Assembly: GCA_049323835.1 (NCBI GenBank)
Contig: JBMOOJ010000075.1
Coordinates: 50,341 to 114,340, forward strand
From: SG-bin9 sp049323835
Lineage (GTDB): Bacteria > Pseudomonadota > Alphaproteobacteria > Rhizobiales > Xanthobacteraceae
DNA: 64,000 nucleotides
Direction: 5' to 3'
This document shows, one piece after another, positions 53,657 through 63,491 of this stretch (the first letter of the stretch is position 1; every line of letters begins with the position of its first letter). The notes below the pieces were generated by a model. It ran no database searches, had not been told where the DNA came from, and saw nothing but the letters and a program-made list of their open reading frames with translations. Made by a program: the position numbers and the translations under genes.

Positions 53657-54642
53657 GACACGAGCCTCTCAAGCGGTGCCTTGATACAACGCGACCAGTG
53701 CTGCGGCTGGACGAGAACCGCCGGGGGTGGGGCCTCAAGGCACTCATTGCTGACGAACGGGCAGCGCGCTGCGAAACGGCAGCCGGCCGGTGGCGCGGTC
53801 ATGTTCGGAACCATGCCCTCGATGCTGGCGAGATGCGATGCCCGCTGGTCGAGCCGGGGCAGCGAACCGAGCAGGCCGACGGTGTAGGGGTGCTGCGGCT
53901 GCGCGAACAGGGCATCGACCGGTGCGCGCTCGACGATCTCGCCGGCATACATCACCGCAACTTCATCGCAGACTTCGGCAACGACGCCGAGATCGTGGGT
54001 GATAAGCAGGATAGCGGCGCCGCTCGCCGCCTTCACCTCGCGCATCAGATCGAGAATCTGCGCCTGCAAGGTAACGTCGAGCGCGGTGGTGGGCTCGTCG
54101 GCGATCAACAGCGTCGGATCGCAGGCGAGCGCCATTGCGATCATCACGCGCTGACGCATGCCGCCCGAGAGCTTGTGCGGATATTCGTCGATCCGCTGCC
54201 GGGGCGAGGGGATATGAACGCGCTGGAGCAATTCGATCGCGCGCTTGCGTGCCTCGCGTCGCGATCCGCCGCGATGGCGCATGATCGTTTCGATGATCTG
54301 ATCGCCGATCGTAAAGCTCGGATTGAGCGACGTCATCGGCTCCTGGAAGATCATCGCCAGCCGGTTGCCGCGCAAATCGCGGAGCGTCCGGTCGGGCACG
54401 TTGAGAAGGTCGAGGCCGTCGAAACGGACCGAGCCTGTCACGTCGGCAGTTGCTTTCGGCAGCAGCCCCATGATCGCGAGCGAGGTCACGCTCTTGCCGC
54501 AGCCAGATTCGCCGACGAGGCCGAGCGTGGCGCCCTTGGCGATGCTCAGATCGACGTGATCGACCGCATGCGTGGTGCGTCCGTTGTCGCCATGGAACAG
54601 GACGCGGAGGTTCTCGATTTCGATGAGAGGCGTGGCCGTCAT
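53653..54642 (-). CDS. Peptide-type ABC transporter ATPase (DppD type)
   Basis: 329 residues. Walker A GESGCGKSV, signature LSGGMRQR, Walker B LLIADEP, and the C-terminal GCRFAARCPF tail. Overlaps DUF1028 by four bases and dppF-type by four bases. Drives import with DppF. Confidence 0.93.
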   Translation of the reverse strand: MTATPLIEIENLRVLFHGDNGRTTHAVDHVDLSIAKGATLGLVGESGCGKSVTSLAIMGLLPKATADVTGSVRFDGLDLLNVPDRTLRDLRGNRLAMIFQEPMTSLNPSFTIGDQIIETIMRHRGGSRREARKRAIELLQRVHIPSPRQRIDEYPHKLSGGMRQRVMIAMALACDPTLLIADEPTTALDVTLQAQILDLMREVKAASGAAILLITHDLGVVAEVCDEVAVMYAGEIVERAPVDALFAQPQHPYTVGLLGSLPRLDQRASHLASIEGMVPNMTAPPAGCRFAARCPFVSNECLEAPPPAVLVQPQHWSRCIKAPLERLVS

Positions 54643-55382
54643 GCTTTGCTCGATACCCGGCGTGGTGGTTCCTGGTTCAGGGCCGCAGCGACGGCCTCAA
54701 GCCGGGCGTCGATGATCGTGCGGTCGGTGACGCCCGCCGGATTCTCCCGGCTTGGCAGGAATTCGCGGAAATGAACCCAGCGCTCGCGGCTGACCCGTTC
54801 GAGCCGCTCAAGCTCGCCGATCGGGTCAGTGTGGTCGTCGGCACGCAGATCGAGCGCGGACCATTCGTCCTTGCCGTGGATCAGCAGCGCCGCGGATTGC
54901 TTGCCGCGCTTGTCGCCGCCTGCCGTTTCCCCGGCGCGCATGGAGGCGATCAGCCGTTGCGCGAACGGCAGGTGAGCTGACGTGCTGTAGGTCGATGCCG
55001 ACTCGGCAAGGACCTCGGGCCCGGCCAGCATGTTACCGGCGTATGAGACATCGTCGCGCACGATATGTCCGCACCAGCCGATGCATTCGGCGCCGGTGTG
55101 TGCGGCGATACGGCCTTGCGCGTCCACGATGTGAACCTGCCGGCTGGCATGGCCGCTGTCGGCGGCCTTCAGTCTTGCGATGATTTCAGCGGGCGGTGTG
55201 CCCTGGCGCAGCAACGTGAGACCATCGATCCCGTAGTACGGATTGATCAACGCTTGCGTCGCGATCGCGCCAACGCCGGCTGCGATGTAGGGGACCCGCG
55301 CGCCGACCGCGAAGAATCGCGTCGCAACGGCGATGCCAAGATCGCCGGTTGCAGGATCGCGCGCGATGATCGACCAGGTCAT
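54639..55382 (-). CDS. DUF1028 (Ntn-hydrolase-like) family protein
   Basis: 247 residues. The DUF1028 N-terminus MTWSIIARDPATGDLGIAVA, quoted by its start, is followed by VGAIATQA, with a threonine or serine near residue 5 as the possible Ntn-type nucleophile after processing. Function unknown. It lies nine bases after the GGT-like gene stop and overlaps the dppD-type gene, so it probably acts on the substrate of the importer, for example a peptide or gamma-glutamyl compound. Confidence 0.85.
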   Translation of the reverse strand: MTWSIIARDPATGDLGIAVATRFFAVGARVPYIAAGVGAIATQALINPYYGIDGLTLLRQGTPPAEIIARLKAADSGHASRQVHIVDAQGRIAAHTGAECIGWCGHIVRDDVSYAGNMLAGPEVLAESASTYSTSAHLPFAQRLIASMRAGETAGGDKRGKQSAALLIHGKDEWSALDLRADDHTDPIGELERLERVSRERWVHFREFLPSRENPAGVTDRTIIDARLEAVAAALNQEPPRRVSSKA

Positions 55383-55391
55383 GGGTGCTCG

Positions 55392-57191
55392 CTATCGCCC
55401 CGCCGCATAGCCCTGCATGCCGCGCGGATTGGCTGCCGCGCGGCGGCGCCCGCCGGTCTTCGATGCCGCAGTGAGGCGGCCTTCCGACCAGTCGGGTCCG
55501 ACTTCAACAACGTGCCCGCGCGCCTTCAGCGCATCGACGGTCGCGGCCGGCACGCGATTTTCGACCACGAGCACGCCGGGGCGAGCCGTGCGCGGCCAGA
55601 ACGAAATCGGGAAATGCTCGGAGTGCCACGCTGGCGCGTCGATCGCTTCCTGCAAATTGAGGTTGGCGTGCACGTGCCGCAGGAAGAACTGTGTGATCCA
55701 CTGATCCTGCTGGTCGCCGCCGGGCGATCCCCATGCGAGATACGGCTCGCCGTCGCGCATGGCCATGGTCGGGCTGAGCGTGGTGCGCGGCCGTTTACCG
55801 GGCGCGAGCGCCGCCGGATGGTTTTCCTCGAGCCAGAACATTTGCGCGCGGCTGCCGAGGCAGAAGCCGAGTTCCGGAATGACGGGCGAGGATTGCAGCC
55901 ATCCGCCGGATGGCGTGGCCGAGATCATGTTGCCGGCCTGATCGATGATATCGAAATGCACGGTGTCGCCGCGCACCTCGCCGAACCGGCCGACGGTCGG
56001 CTCGCCCGCACCCATCGCGCCGACGGCTTCGCGGTGACCTTCCTCGCGGCGGAGCTTGATGACGGAGCCGAAACCCTCGATCGAGCCCGGCACGAAATCG
56101 AGCGATGCGCGGTCGGTGATCAGCTTGCGGCGCTCGTTGTTGTAGGCGTCGGACAGGAGCGTCGCGATCGGAATTTTGCTGAAGTTGGGATCGCCGTAGA
56201 ACGTTTCGCGGTCGGCGTAAGCAAGTTTGGCGCACTCGATCTGCAAGTGAATGAATTCGGGGCCGGCTGGGTCGAGCCCGTCGAGGGCAAACCCTTTCAG
56301 CAGCGCGAGCTGCTGGAGCATGACCGGGCCTTGGCTCCACACGCCGGGTTTGCAAACGGTGTAGCGGCCGTAGTCGTAGGTGAGGGGCGCCTCGACGGTT
56401 GGCTGCCAGCGCGCCATGTCGTCGCCGGTCAGGACGCCGCGGTGCGGCGAGCCGCTGACATCCATTACGTCCTGCGTGCGGCAGAAGCGGTCGATCGCCT
56501 CGGCGACGAAACCGCGTGACCACGCCGCACGGGCGCGCTCGATCTGCGCGATGCGATCACCGCCGGCGCTTTCAGCCTCGGTCAGGATGCGTGCGTAGGT
56601 GTTTGCCAAGGTCTTGTTGGTGAACAATGTGCCGGGCCGCGGCACCTTGTTATCGGGGAGATACACCGCGGCCGAGGTTGTCCAGTGTGTCCGGAACAAT
56701 TGCTCGACGGTCGCAATCGTGGCCGATGCGCGCTCGACCAGCGGATAGCCGTTGCGGGCGTAAGCAATCGCGGGTTCCAGGACATCGCGCAGCCGCAGCG
56801 TGCCGTAATCGCGCAGCAACAGCATCCACGTTTCGAACGTGCCCGGCACACATGCGGCGAGGAGACCCGTGCCGGGAACGATATCGAGACCCTGACTCTT
56901 ATAATGTGCGATGGTTGCGCCCGCGGGTGCGGGGCCTTGCCCGCAGATGACTTCGGTTTTCCCTCGCTTCACGTCATGGACGATGATCGGCACGTCGCCG
57001 CCCGGTCCGTTCAGATGTGGCTCCACCACCTGCAGTGTGAATGCGGCGGCGACGCCCGCGTCGAATGCATTGCCGCCTTTTTCCAGCGTTGCCATGCCGA
57101 CGGCGGTGGCGATCCAGTGAGTGGACGTCACGACACCAAAAGTACCGTCGATTTCAGGCCGGGTGGTGAAGGGGGCAGGACTGATGCTCAT
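55392..57191 (-). CDS. Gamma-glutamyltransferase family protein, copy 1
   Basis: 599 residues, within the GGT size range. Autoprocessing-type nucleophile threonine is in RGDTVHFDIID (about residue 400), followed by the substrate region GNMISATPSGGW. The N-terminal half contains GGNAFDAGVAAAFTLQVVEP, quoted in part, and NGPGGDVP. No signal peptide is visible, unlike periplasmic GGT, so it is probably cytoplasmic. It could cleave gamma-glutamyl or cephalosporin-type amides. First gene of the dpp operon; a palindrome lies 41 bases upstream. Confidence 0.85.
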   Translation of the reverse strand: MSISPAPFTTRPEIDGTFGVVTSTHWIATAVGMATLEKGGNAFDAGVAAAFTLQVVEPHLNGPGGDVPIIVHDVKRGKTEVICGQGPAPAGATIAHYKSQGLDIVPGTGLLAACVPGTFETWMLLLRDYGTLRLRDVLEPAIAYARNGYPLVERASATIATVEQLFRTHWTTSAAVYLPDNKVPRPGTLFTNKTLANTYARILTEAESAGGDRIAQIERARAAWSRGFVAEAIDRFCRTQDVMDVSGSPHRGVLTGDDMARWQPTVEAPLTYDYGRYTVCKPGVWSQGPVMLQQLALLKGFALDGLDPAGPEFIHLQIECAKLAYADRETFYGDPNFSKIPIATLLSDAYNNERRKLITDRASLDFVPGSIEGFGSVIKLRREEGHREAVGAMGAGEPTVGRFGEVRGDTVHFDIIDQAGNMISATPSGGWLQSSPVIPELGFCLGSRAQMFWLEENHPAALAPGKRPRTTLSPTMAMRDGEPYLAWGSPGGDQQDQWITQFFLRHVHANLNLQEAIDAPAWHSEHFPISFWPRTARPGVLVVENRVPAATVDALKARGHVVEVGPDWSEGRLTAASKTGGRRRAAANPRGMQGYAAGR

Positions 57192-57697
57192 TTGTCGTTA
57201 GCGTCTTTCAAACGTTTGCGTCGTTGCGGGTACGAACAATCGTGGATCGTTCGTCCGCTTGGACCACAAAGCTAACAGATCAGTTCGGACCCCGGTCATC
57301 AATTCATTGCGGGACATTCAGATAGCCGCGAGCTCGTTTGCACTGCACCCGTGCACACCGGACGAACGTTCTTGGTTCTCAAGGCAACGATCTCGAACTC
57401 ATGTTTGCCTTCTTCTGAAACATCGCTGCGCAAACTTTCATCGCGAGATATGTATGTCGGCGCAGTTCCCGCCAGGCGGTTGCGATGCGCGTAACGCCGG
57501 AGCTTCGCCATGACAACAGTTCATCGATGTTGCCGCGGAGCCATCCGGCTCGCGATGGCCGCCGATCGGCTCCGCCGCAGGGAGCAGCGCATGAAATAAT
57601 TGTTGACAATGAAACAATCTAGTTCGATTGTTCCTTCTGAAAGCCGCCAGATCCAGGCTTCCGGCCCTCGGAATATCGTTCCATACAATAACGGCTG
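57192..57697. promoter_or_regulatory. Divergent promoter region with two palindromes
   Basis: No gene is seen between the two divergent starts. One palindrome, ACGAACAATC-GTG-GATCGTTCGT (57232-57254, one mismatch), lies close to the GGT gene start; the other, AACAATC-N6-GATTGTT (57613-57632), overlaps a TTGACA (57603-57608) for the Tm-1-like gene. They share the half-site AACAATC and are candidate MarR operators. Confidence 0.5.
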
Positions 57698-58981
57698 ATG
57701 ACCCAGTCACGTCCATCCTCAAGCCACAGCATTTTGCTGATTGGCACTGTCGATACCAAATCGGCCGAACTTGCTTTCCTGAGGGATTGCCTCGCGGAAG
57801 CGGGCGGGCGCGCCGTCGTCATGGATGTCGGCGTGCGCGAGCATGCGCAGTTCAACCCCGACATCACCAACAGGCAGGTCGCGGCGGCTGCCGGGACGAC
57901 ACTCGAGGCCGTGGCGTCATCCGTCGACGAGAACGCGGCGATGCAGGCGATGACGCGCGGCGCCGTTGCGCTGGCGCTGGATGCGCTGCACGACAAGCGC
58001 ATTCACGGCGTGCTGGTCCTTGGCGGCACCATGGGGACCGATCTCGCGCTCGATGTCACCGCGGCTCTACCGGTCGGCTTCCCCAAGTTCCTGATATCGA
58101 CGGTGTCGTTCTCGCATCTCGTTCCGCCCGAGCGGCTTGCTCCGGATCTGATGGCAATCCTGTGGGCGGGCGGACTCTACGGTCTCAACAGCGTGTGCCG
58201 TTCGTCATTGCAGATGGCGGCGCATGCCGTGCTTGGTGCCTGCCGGAATGCGGTGCCGATCGTGCCGGAGCGGCCGCTGATCGGCATCACGTCGCTCGGC
58301 ACCAGCGCGTTGCGCTACATCGTGGCGCTGAAGCCGGCGCTCGAAGAGCGCGGATACGAGGTCGCGGTGTTTCATTCCACCGGCATGGGCGGCCGCGCGT
58401 TCGAAACACTGGCCGCGCAGAACAAGTTCGCAGCGGTGCTCGACCTCTGCCTTCAGGAAGTGGCCAACGACGTGCATGGCTCGATCGTCACGGCGGGCTC
58501 CGACCGGCTGGAGAATGCCGGCCGTGCGGGAATTCCGCAGATTGTCGCGCCCGGCGCGATCGACATGATCGACCTGCCGGCGTGGAAGGAGACGCCCGCG
58601 CAATATGCCGGGCGCGCCTATCATGCACACAATCGGCTGATCGCGTCGGTGACCTCGACTGCGTCCGAGCGTTGCGCGGTGGCGCGTGCGATCGCCGAGA
58701 AACTGGCCATGGCGAGCGGCAAGGTGAAGGTGATCGTGCCGCGACAGGGCATTCAGGAGTGGGATCGCGAAGGGCAGCCGCTGCATGAGCCGGAAGCCCA
58801 CGCGGCCTTTGTCGAGGAGTTCAGCGCGCGGCTGAAAGCAGCCGGCGTGGACGCTCTCGGTATCGACTCGCACATCAACGATGCCGCGTTCACCGACGCC
58901 GTGCTGGCGATAGTCGACGACTGGATGCGAAGCGGAATCATTCCGCGCGGCGTCACCGGCATCAATGCTGTACCTGCGTGA
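57698..58981 (+). CDS. Tm-1-like ATP-binding domain protein (UPF0261)
   Basis: 427 residues, the size of UPF0261 proteins. It starts with ILLIGTVDTKSAELAFL and contains GVLVLGGTMGTDLALDV, TVSFSHLVPP and the C-terminal half-like VIVPRQGIQEWDREG. Family members are related to the plant virus resistance protein Tm-1, bind ATP, and are often next to a PEP mutase-like gene, which is absent here. Function in bacteria is unknown. Followed by the HAD gene with a 4-base overlap (GTGA). Confidence 0.85.
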   Translation: MTQSRPSSSHSILLIGTVDTKSAELAFLRDCLAEAGGRAVVMDVGVREHAQFNPDITNRQVAAAAGTTLEAVASSVDENAAMQAMTRGAVALALDALHDKRIHGVLVLGGTMGTDLALDVTAALPVGFPKFLISTVSFSHLVPPERLAPDLMAILWAGGLYGLNSVCRSSLQMAAHAVLGACRNAVPIVPERPLIGITSLGTSALRYIVALKPALEERGYEVAVFHSTGMGGRAFETLAAQNKFAAVLDLCLQEVANDVHGSIVTAGSDRLENAGRAGIPQIVAPGAIDMIDLPAWKETPAQYAGRAYHAHNRLIASVTSTASERCAVARAIAEKLAMASGKVKVIVPRQGIQEWDREGQPLHEPEAHAAFVEEFSARLKAAGVDALGIDSHINDAAFTDAVLAIVDDWMRSGIIPRGVTGINAVPA

Positions 58982-59670
58982 CGGATAGCTCAGTAATGTC
59001 CGTTGAAAAGCAGGCACTCGTACTCGACTTCGGTGGCGTGATCTCGCGCACGATGTTCGAGACCCATGACATCACCGAGCAGGCATTCGGTCTGGCGCCG
59101 GGCACGCTGACCTGGCGCGGCCCGTTCGATCCTGCTTCCGATCCGCTCTGGATGGACATGCAGGCTGATCGCATTACCGAGCGCGACTACTGGAATACGC
59201 GGGTCGCCGAGGTCAGCGGCCTGTTCGGCGAAAGCTGGGTAATGAGCGAATTCGTGCGCCGGGCGCGCGGTGACGATCCGATCTCAGCCATGCGGCCCGA
59301 GGCTGTGAAGGCGATCGAGGCCGCGGCTGCGGCGGGCAAGCGGCTCGCCATTCTGTCGAACGAGCTCGACCTGTTTTACGGCGAAGGTTTCACCAAGCGG
59401 TTTCCGCTGCTCAGCGATTTCGATGTCGTGGTCGATGCGACCTATACCGGCGTGCTCAAACCCGATCCGCGCGCCTATCGGTATTGCCTCGATGCACTCA
59501 AGCTGAATGCGGACCAGTGCGTGTTCGTCGACGACCAGAAGCGCAACATCGTTGGCGCCGAGAGAGTGGGGATGGCGACCGTGCATTTCGATGTGCGCGA
59601 TCCCAAGGCGTCGTTTGCGATAGCGCTGCAAAAGCTCGGCCTGCCGGCCGGTGCGCTCGATACGCAATAG
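58978..59670 (+). CDS. HAD-superfamily hydrolase
   Basis: 230 residues if it begins at GTG 58978, where it overlaps the previous stop; an ATG at 58996 is the alternative. The first HAD motif is LVLDFGGVIS, the second ILSN, the third LKPDPRAY with the lysine, and the fourth VFVDDQKRN. Replacement of the second motif-I aspartate (DFGG instead of DxD) is typical of the epoxide hydrolase N-domain and similar phosphatases but may weaken phosphatase activity. Substrate unknown. Confidence 0.85.
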   Translation: MTDSSVMSVEKQALVLDFGGVISRTMFETHDITEQAFGLAPGTLTWRGPFDPASDPLWMDMQADRITERDYWNTRVAEVSGLFGESWVMSEFVRRARGDDPISAMRPEAVKAIEAAAAAGKRLAILSNELDLFYGEGFTKRFPLLSDFDVVVDATYTGVLKPDPRAYRYCLDALKLNADQCVFVDDQKRNIVGAERVGMATVHFDVRDPKASFAIALQKLGLPAGALDTQ

Positions 59671-59687
59671 CGCGAGGCGATGCACGG

Positions 59688-61277
59688 ATGAGCCAGCTTC
59701 TCGCCTCGCAATATCCGCTCCCGCGCATTCCGACGTTTGCGGCGAATGTCGTCGCGGCGTCGCAGCCGCTTGCGGCGCAGGCCGGTCTGCGCATCCTGCA
59801 AGCCGGCGGCAACGCGGTCGATGCAGCGCTGGCGACGGCTGCCGCGTTGACCGTGGTCGAGCCGACCATGAACGGGATCGGCGGCGATCTCTACGCGATC
59901 GTCTGGGATGGCCGGCGGCTGCACGCGCTCAATTCCACCGGCGCATCGCCGGCGGCATGGCATCGCCAGCGGTTCGACACATACGATCAGATGCCGATGA
60001 AGGGCTGGGACAGCGTCACCGTGCCCGGCCAGGTCGCAGGATGGGCTGAACTTTCAAAGCGTTTCGGAAAGTTGCCGTTCGAAAAACTGTTCGAACCGGC
60101 AATTGGCTACGCGGAGCAGGGCTTTCCGGTCTCGCCGTTCGTGGCGAGCGTCTGGCCTGAGCTGACGGCGCTGGTGTCCGATCAGCCGGGCTTCGCCGAC
60201 ACGTTTCTGATCGATGGACGATCACCCGCAGCTGGTGAAATCTGGCGGGCGCCCGGACACGCCCGCACGCTCGCAGAGATCGCCGGGACGAAGGGAGAGT
60301 CCTTTTATCGAGGGAAGCTTGCCGATGCGATCGTCGGTTTCGCCGAGAAGACCGGTGGATGCATCACGCATGACGATCTTGCCGCGCACCGGCCAGCATG
60401 GGTCGAACCGCTGTCGCTGCGCTATCGGGATTATACGCTACACGAGCTGCCGCCGAACGGCTTCGGCATCGGCGCGCTGATGGCGCTCGGCATCCTCGAG
60501 AATTTCGACGTGCGGGCGATGGGACTGGACAGCGCCGACGCCTATCACGTCCAGATCGAAGCGATGCGGCTCGCGTTCGCCGATCTCTACACGCATGTCT
60601 CCGATCCTGCGACCATGCGCGTGCCCGTGACCGCGCTGCTCGACCGCGATTATCTCGCGCAGCGTGCGCGCCTGATCGACATGTCGCGGGCCGGTGCACC
60701 CGTCCCCGGTACGCCGCGGCCCGGCGGCACGGTCTATCTGACCGCGGCCGATGCGTCGGGCATGATGGTCTCGTTCATCCAGTCCAACTACTGGGCGTTC
60801 GGCTCCGGACTGGTCGTGCCGGGGACGGGCATCGGCCTGCACAATCGCGGTGCCAACTTCACGCTGACGCGCGGTCACCCCAACGAGGTCGGGCCGCGCA
60901 AGACGCCGCTTCATACCATCATTCCCGGTTTCGTGACGCGCGACGGCGCGCCGGTGATGTCGTTCGGCGTCATGGGCGGCGCGATGCAGACGCAGGGGCA
61001 CATGCAGGTCATGAGCCGGCTTGCCGATTTCGGTCAGAACCCGCAATCGATCTGCGATGCACCGCGCTTTATGCTCTCACCGGCCGATGGCGTTGTGAGT
61101 GTGGAAACGCATCTTTCCGCCGATGCTGTGACGGGACTTACATCGCGCGGGCACAGGATTGCGCCGCTGCCGGCAGGTCATCTCACCTTCGGTTCGGCGC
61201 AGATCATCAAGCGTGCGGGCGATGTCTATTGCGCGGTGTCCGATCCGCGCCGGGACGGCGTTGCGGCGGGATTTTAA
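59688..61277 (+). CDS. Gamma-glutamyltransferase family protein, copy 2
   Basis: 529 residues from ATG 59688. GGNAVDAALATAAALTVVEP, quoted in part, and NGIGGDLYAIV are GGT-type; the nucleophile threonine lies in PRPGGTVYLTAAD (about residue 347). Only a moderate match to copy 1. No signal peptide. It ends seven bases before the convergent MarR gene. Likely hydrolyses a gamma-glutamyl-type amide. Confidence 0.85.
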   Translation: MSQLLASQYPLPRIPTFAANVVAASQPLAAQAGLRILQAGGNAVDAALATAAALTVVEPTMNGIGGDLYAIVWDGRRLHALNSTGASPAAWHRQRFDTYDQMPMKGWDSVTVPGQVAGWAELSKRFGKLPFEKLFEPAIGYAEQGFPVSPFVASVWPELTALVSDQPGFADTFLIDGRSPAAGEIWRAPGHARTLAEIAGTKGESFYRGKLADAIVGFAEKTGGCITHDDLAAHRPAWVEPLSLRYRDYTLHELPPNGFGIGALMALGILENFDVRAMGLDSADAYHVQIEAMRLAFADLYTHVSDPATMRVPVTALLDRDYLAQRARLIDMSRAGAPVPGTPRPGGTVYLTAADASGMMVSFIQSNYWAFGSGLVVPGTGIGLHNRGANFTLTRGHPNEVGPRKTPLHTIIPGFVTRDGAPVMSFGVMGGAMQTQGHMQVMSRLADFGQNPQSICDAPRFMLSPADGVVSVETHLSADAVTGLTSRGHRIAPLPAGHLTFGSAQIIKRAGDVYCAVSDPRRDGVAAGF

Positions 61278-61284
61278 GCACCAG

Positions 61285-61830
61285 CTACTTCTGAAACGGT
61301 GCGTTGGTGCCGATCAGAAGCTGGCTACGCGCCATCAGCTTGTTGAGGATCGTGTCGAGCTGCACCTGCTCCGCGTCCGTCAGTCCTTCCAGAAACCAAG
61401 CCTGGGTCCGCGCCGCTTCGGGCAGAACGTTCTTGCATATCTTGGCGCCGTCGCGCGTGATCGTCAGGAAAATCCTGCGGCCGTCGTTGGGATCGCTCTG
61501 CACGGTGATCATCTTCAGATCGACGAGCCGGCGTTGCGCGCGCGAGACGCGCGCTTTGTCCATGCTGGTGCGTTCGACCACCTCGTTGAACGACAGGGTG
61601 CCGTAGGCGTACAGCGCCATCAGGATGCGCCACTCCGGCACCTGAAGATTGAACTGGGTTTCGAACAGGCGGCCGATCGACTGCGAGATGCGGTTGGCGA
61701 CGACGGAGAGCTTGTAGGGAATGAAGTCGTCCAGCGAACCGATTTCGTCGAGCTTGTGAGGCTTCGCCATCGCAGGCTGGGCGCGCGTCTTCGCCGCTGA
61801 GGCTCGCGTCGATTGCTTCTTGGTCGTCAC
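61285..61830 (-). CDS. MarR-family transcriptional regulator
   Basis: 181 residues from GTG 61830, preceded by GGGAG; the longer frame from 61878 overlaps the ABC gene and an ATG at 61767 is the other choice. The winged helix has GTLSFNEVVERTSMDKARVSRAQRRL, quoted in part, followed by the wing DPNDGRR, a MarR signature. It follows the fused-ATPase gene on the same strand and is a candidate regulator of the dpp regions and of the palindromes at 57232 and 57613. Confidence 0.88.
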   Translation of the reverse strand: MTTKKQSTRASAAKTRAQPAMAKPHKLDEIGSLDDFIPYKLSVVANRISQSIGRLFETQFNLQVPEWRILMALYAYGTLSFNEVVERTSMDKARVSRAQRRLVDLKMITVQSDPNDGRRIFLTITRDGAKICKNVLPEAARTQAWFLEGLTDAEQVQLDTILNKLMARSQLLIGTNAPFQK

Positions 61831-61874
61831 GCAGAAATCTCCCGGGCCGACTCGAACATCACCGTCGAGCCATG

Positions 61875-63491
61875 TCATGCTTTTTTGAGGCTCGCAAGCA
61901 ACTCGCGGCCGGGCGCTGCGGCAAGCAGTTCGCGCGTATAGGCCTCGCGCGGCTGATCGAAGACCGAGGCCGTCGGCCCTTGCTCGACGATTCGGCCTGA
62001 TTGCATGACAATGATCCGGTCGCAGAGCTGGCCTGCCACCCGCAGGTCGTGGGTAATGAAGACAATCGCCAGTCCAAGCTTTTTCCGTAAATCTTCCAAC
62101 AGGTTAAGAACCTGCGCCTGCACCGAGACGTCGAGCGCGGAGACCGCCTCATCGGCCACCAGAATATCCGGTTCGCTGGCGAGCGCGCGGGCGATGCAGA
62201 TGCGCTGCCGCTGGCCGCCGGAGAACTGATGCGGGAAACGATCCAGCACCTGAGTGTCCATGCCGACGAGGTCGAGCAGTTTCTGTCCCTTGATCCGTGC
62301 CGCCTTCGAATCCATGCCGAAGTTTCGCGCACCCTCGGTGAGGGCATCGCCGATCCGCAGCCGCGGATTGAGCGAGCGGTTCGGGTCCTGGAACACGACC
62401 TGAATCGAGCGGCGATGAGGCCAGAGCTGACGCTCGCTCATGCGGGCGATATTGGCGTCACGAAGCCAGATGTCGCCCGAGGTCGGAGTCTGTAACCGGC
62501 TGATGCAGCGGGCGAGCGTCGACTTGCCGGAACCGGATTCGCCGACGATGCCCAGAATCTCGCCGCGCCGGAGTGTCAGCGATGCATCGTCAAGTGCAAG
62601 CGTGCCCTCGCGCCGCCGGCGCAGGAAGCCCGGCGCGTCATAGGACTTGGAGAGGTTGTCGACCCGCAGCACCAGATCGTCCGGCAGCGTCCGCGCCGCG
62701 GGGAGCCGGCTTCCGGGCACCGCATCGATCAGCGCGCGCGTATAGCCTTGCTGCGGACTGGTCAGCACATCGTGCGCGCCCCCGGCTTCGACCACCTTAC
62801 CGGACTGCATCACCACCACGCGATCGGCGAGTTCCGCGACCACGCCGAAATCATGCGTGATGAACAGCACGCCGATGCCGCGCCGCGTGACCAGTTCGCG
62901 GATCAGCGCAAGGATCCGCTTCTGCGTCGTCACGTCGAGCGCGGTGGTCGGCTCGTCGGCGATCAAGAGCGCCGGCTCGAGCGCAAGCGCCATCGCGATC
63001 ATGATGCGCTGGCGCTGCCCGCCGGAGAGCTGATGCGGGTAACGCTGCATGAGCTCAGCGGGTTTCGGCAGCCGCACGTCGTTCGCCAATGCCAGAACGC
63101 GCTCGCCGATCTCCGATGCCGACATCTGCGGCCGATGAAAACGAAAGACCTCGGCAATCTGATCGCCGACCTTCATCACCGGGTTGAGCGCCGTCATCGG
63201 CTCCTGGAAGATCATCGCCATCTTCAGGCCGCGCAGCGCCCGGAGGCGCGACGGCGGTGCGCCGATCAGTTCCTCGCCGAGCAGACGAATGGAGCCTGCG
63301 ACCGGGGCAAGGCCCGGCGCCAGAATGCCCATCACCGAGAACGAAGTGACGGACTTTCCGGAACCGGATTCGCCGACAACGCAAACGATCTCGTTCCGGC
63401 GCACGGTGAGGCTGACGTCTTCGACTACGCGCCTGCCGGTGCCGGTGATCGCCACCGAAAGACCGTCGACCGCAAGGATATCCTCACTCAT
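61875..63491 (-). CDS. ABC transporter with two fused ATPase domains (DppD-DppF / GsiA type)
   Basis: 538 residues with two nucleotide-binding domains. First: Walker A GESGSGKSV, LSGGQRQR, LIADEP (about 15-255). Second: Walker A GESGSGKST, FSGGQRQR, LVADEA (about 275-525). This organisation is that of GsiA (glutathione) and YejF. It overlaps the dppC-type gene by four bases. Belongs to a second peptide-type importer whose other parts are beyond the window. Confidence 0.93.
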   Translation of the reverse strand: MSEDILAVDGLSVAITGTGRRVVEDVSLTVRRNEIVCVVGESGSGKSVTSFSVMGILAPGLAPVAGSIRLLGEELIGAPPSRLRALRGLKMAMIFQEPMTALNPVMKVGDQIAEVFRFHRPQMSASEIGERVLALANDVRLPKPAELMQRYPHQLSGGQRQRIMIAMALALEPALLIADEPTTALDVTTQKRILALIRELVTRRGIGVLFITHDFGVVAELADRVVVMQSGKVVEAGGAHDVLTSPQQGYTRALIDAVPGSRLPAARTLPDDLVLRVDNLSKSYDAPGFLRRRREGTLALDDASLTLRRGEILGIVGESGSGKSTLARCISRLQTPTSGDIWLRDANIARMSERQLWPHRRSIQVVFQDPNRSLNPRLRIGDALTEGARNFGMDSKAARIKGQKLLDLVGMDTQVLDRFPHQFSGGQRQRICIARALASEPDILVADEAVSALDVSVQAQVLNLLEDLRKKLGLAIVFITHDLRVAGQLCDRIIVMQSGRIVEQGPTASVFDQPREAYTRELLAAAPGRELLASLKKA

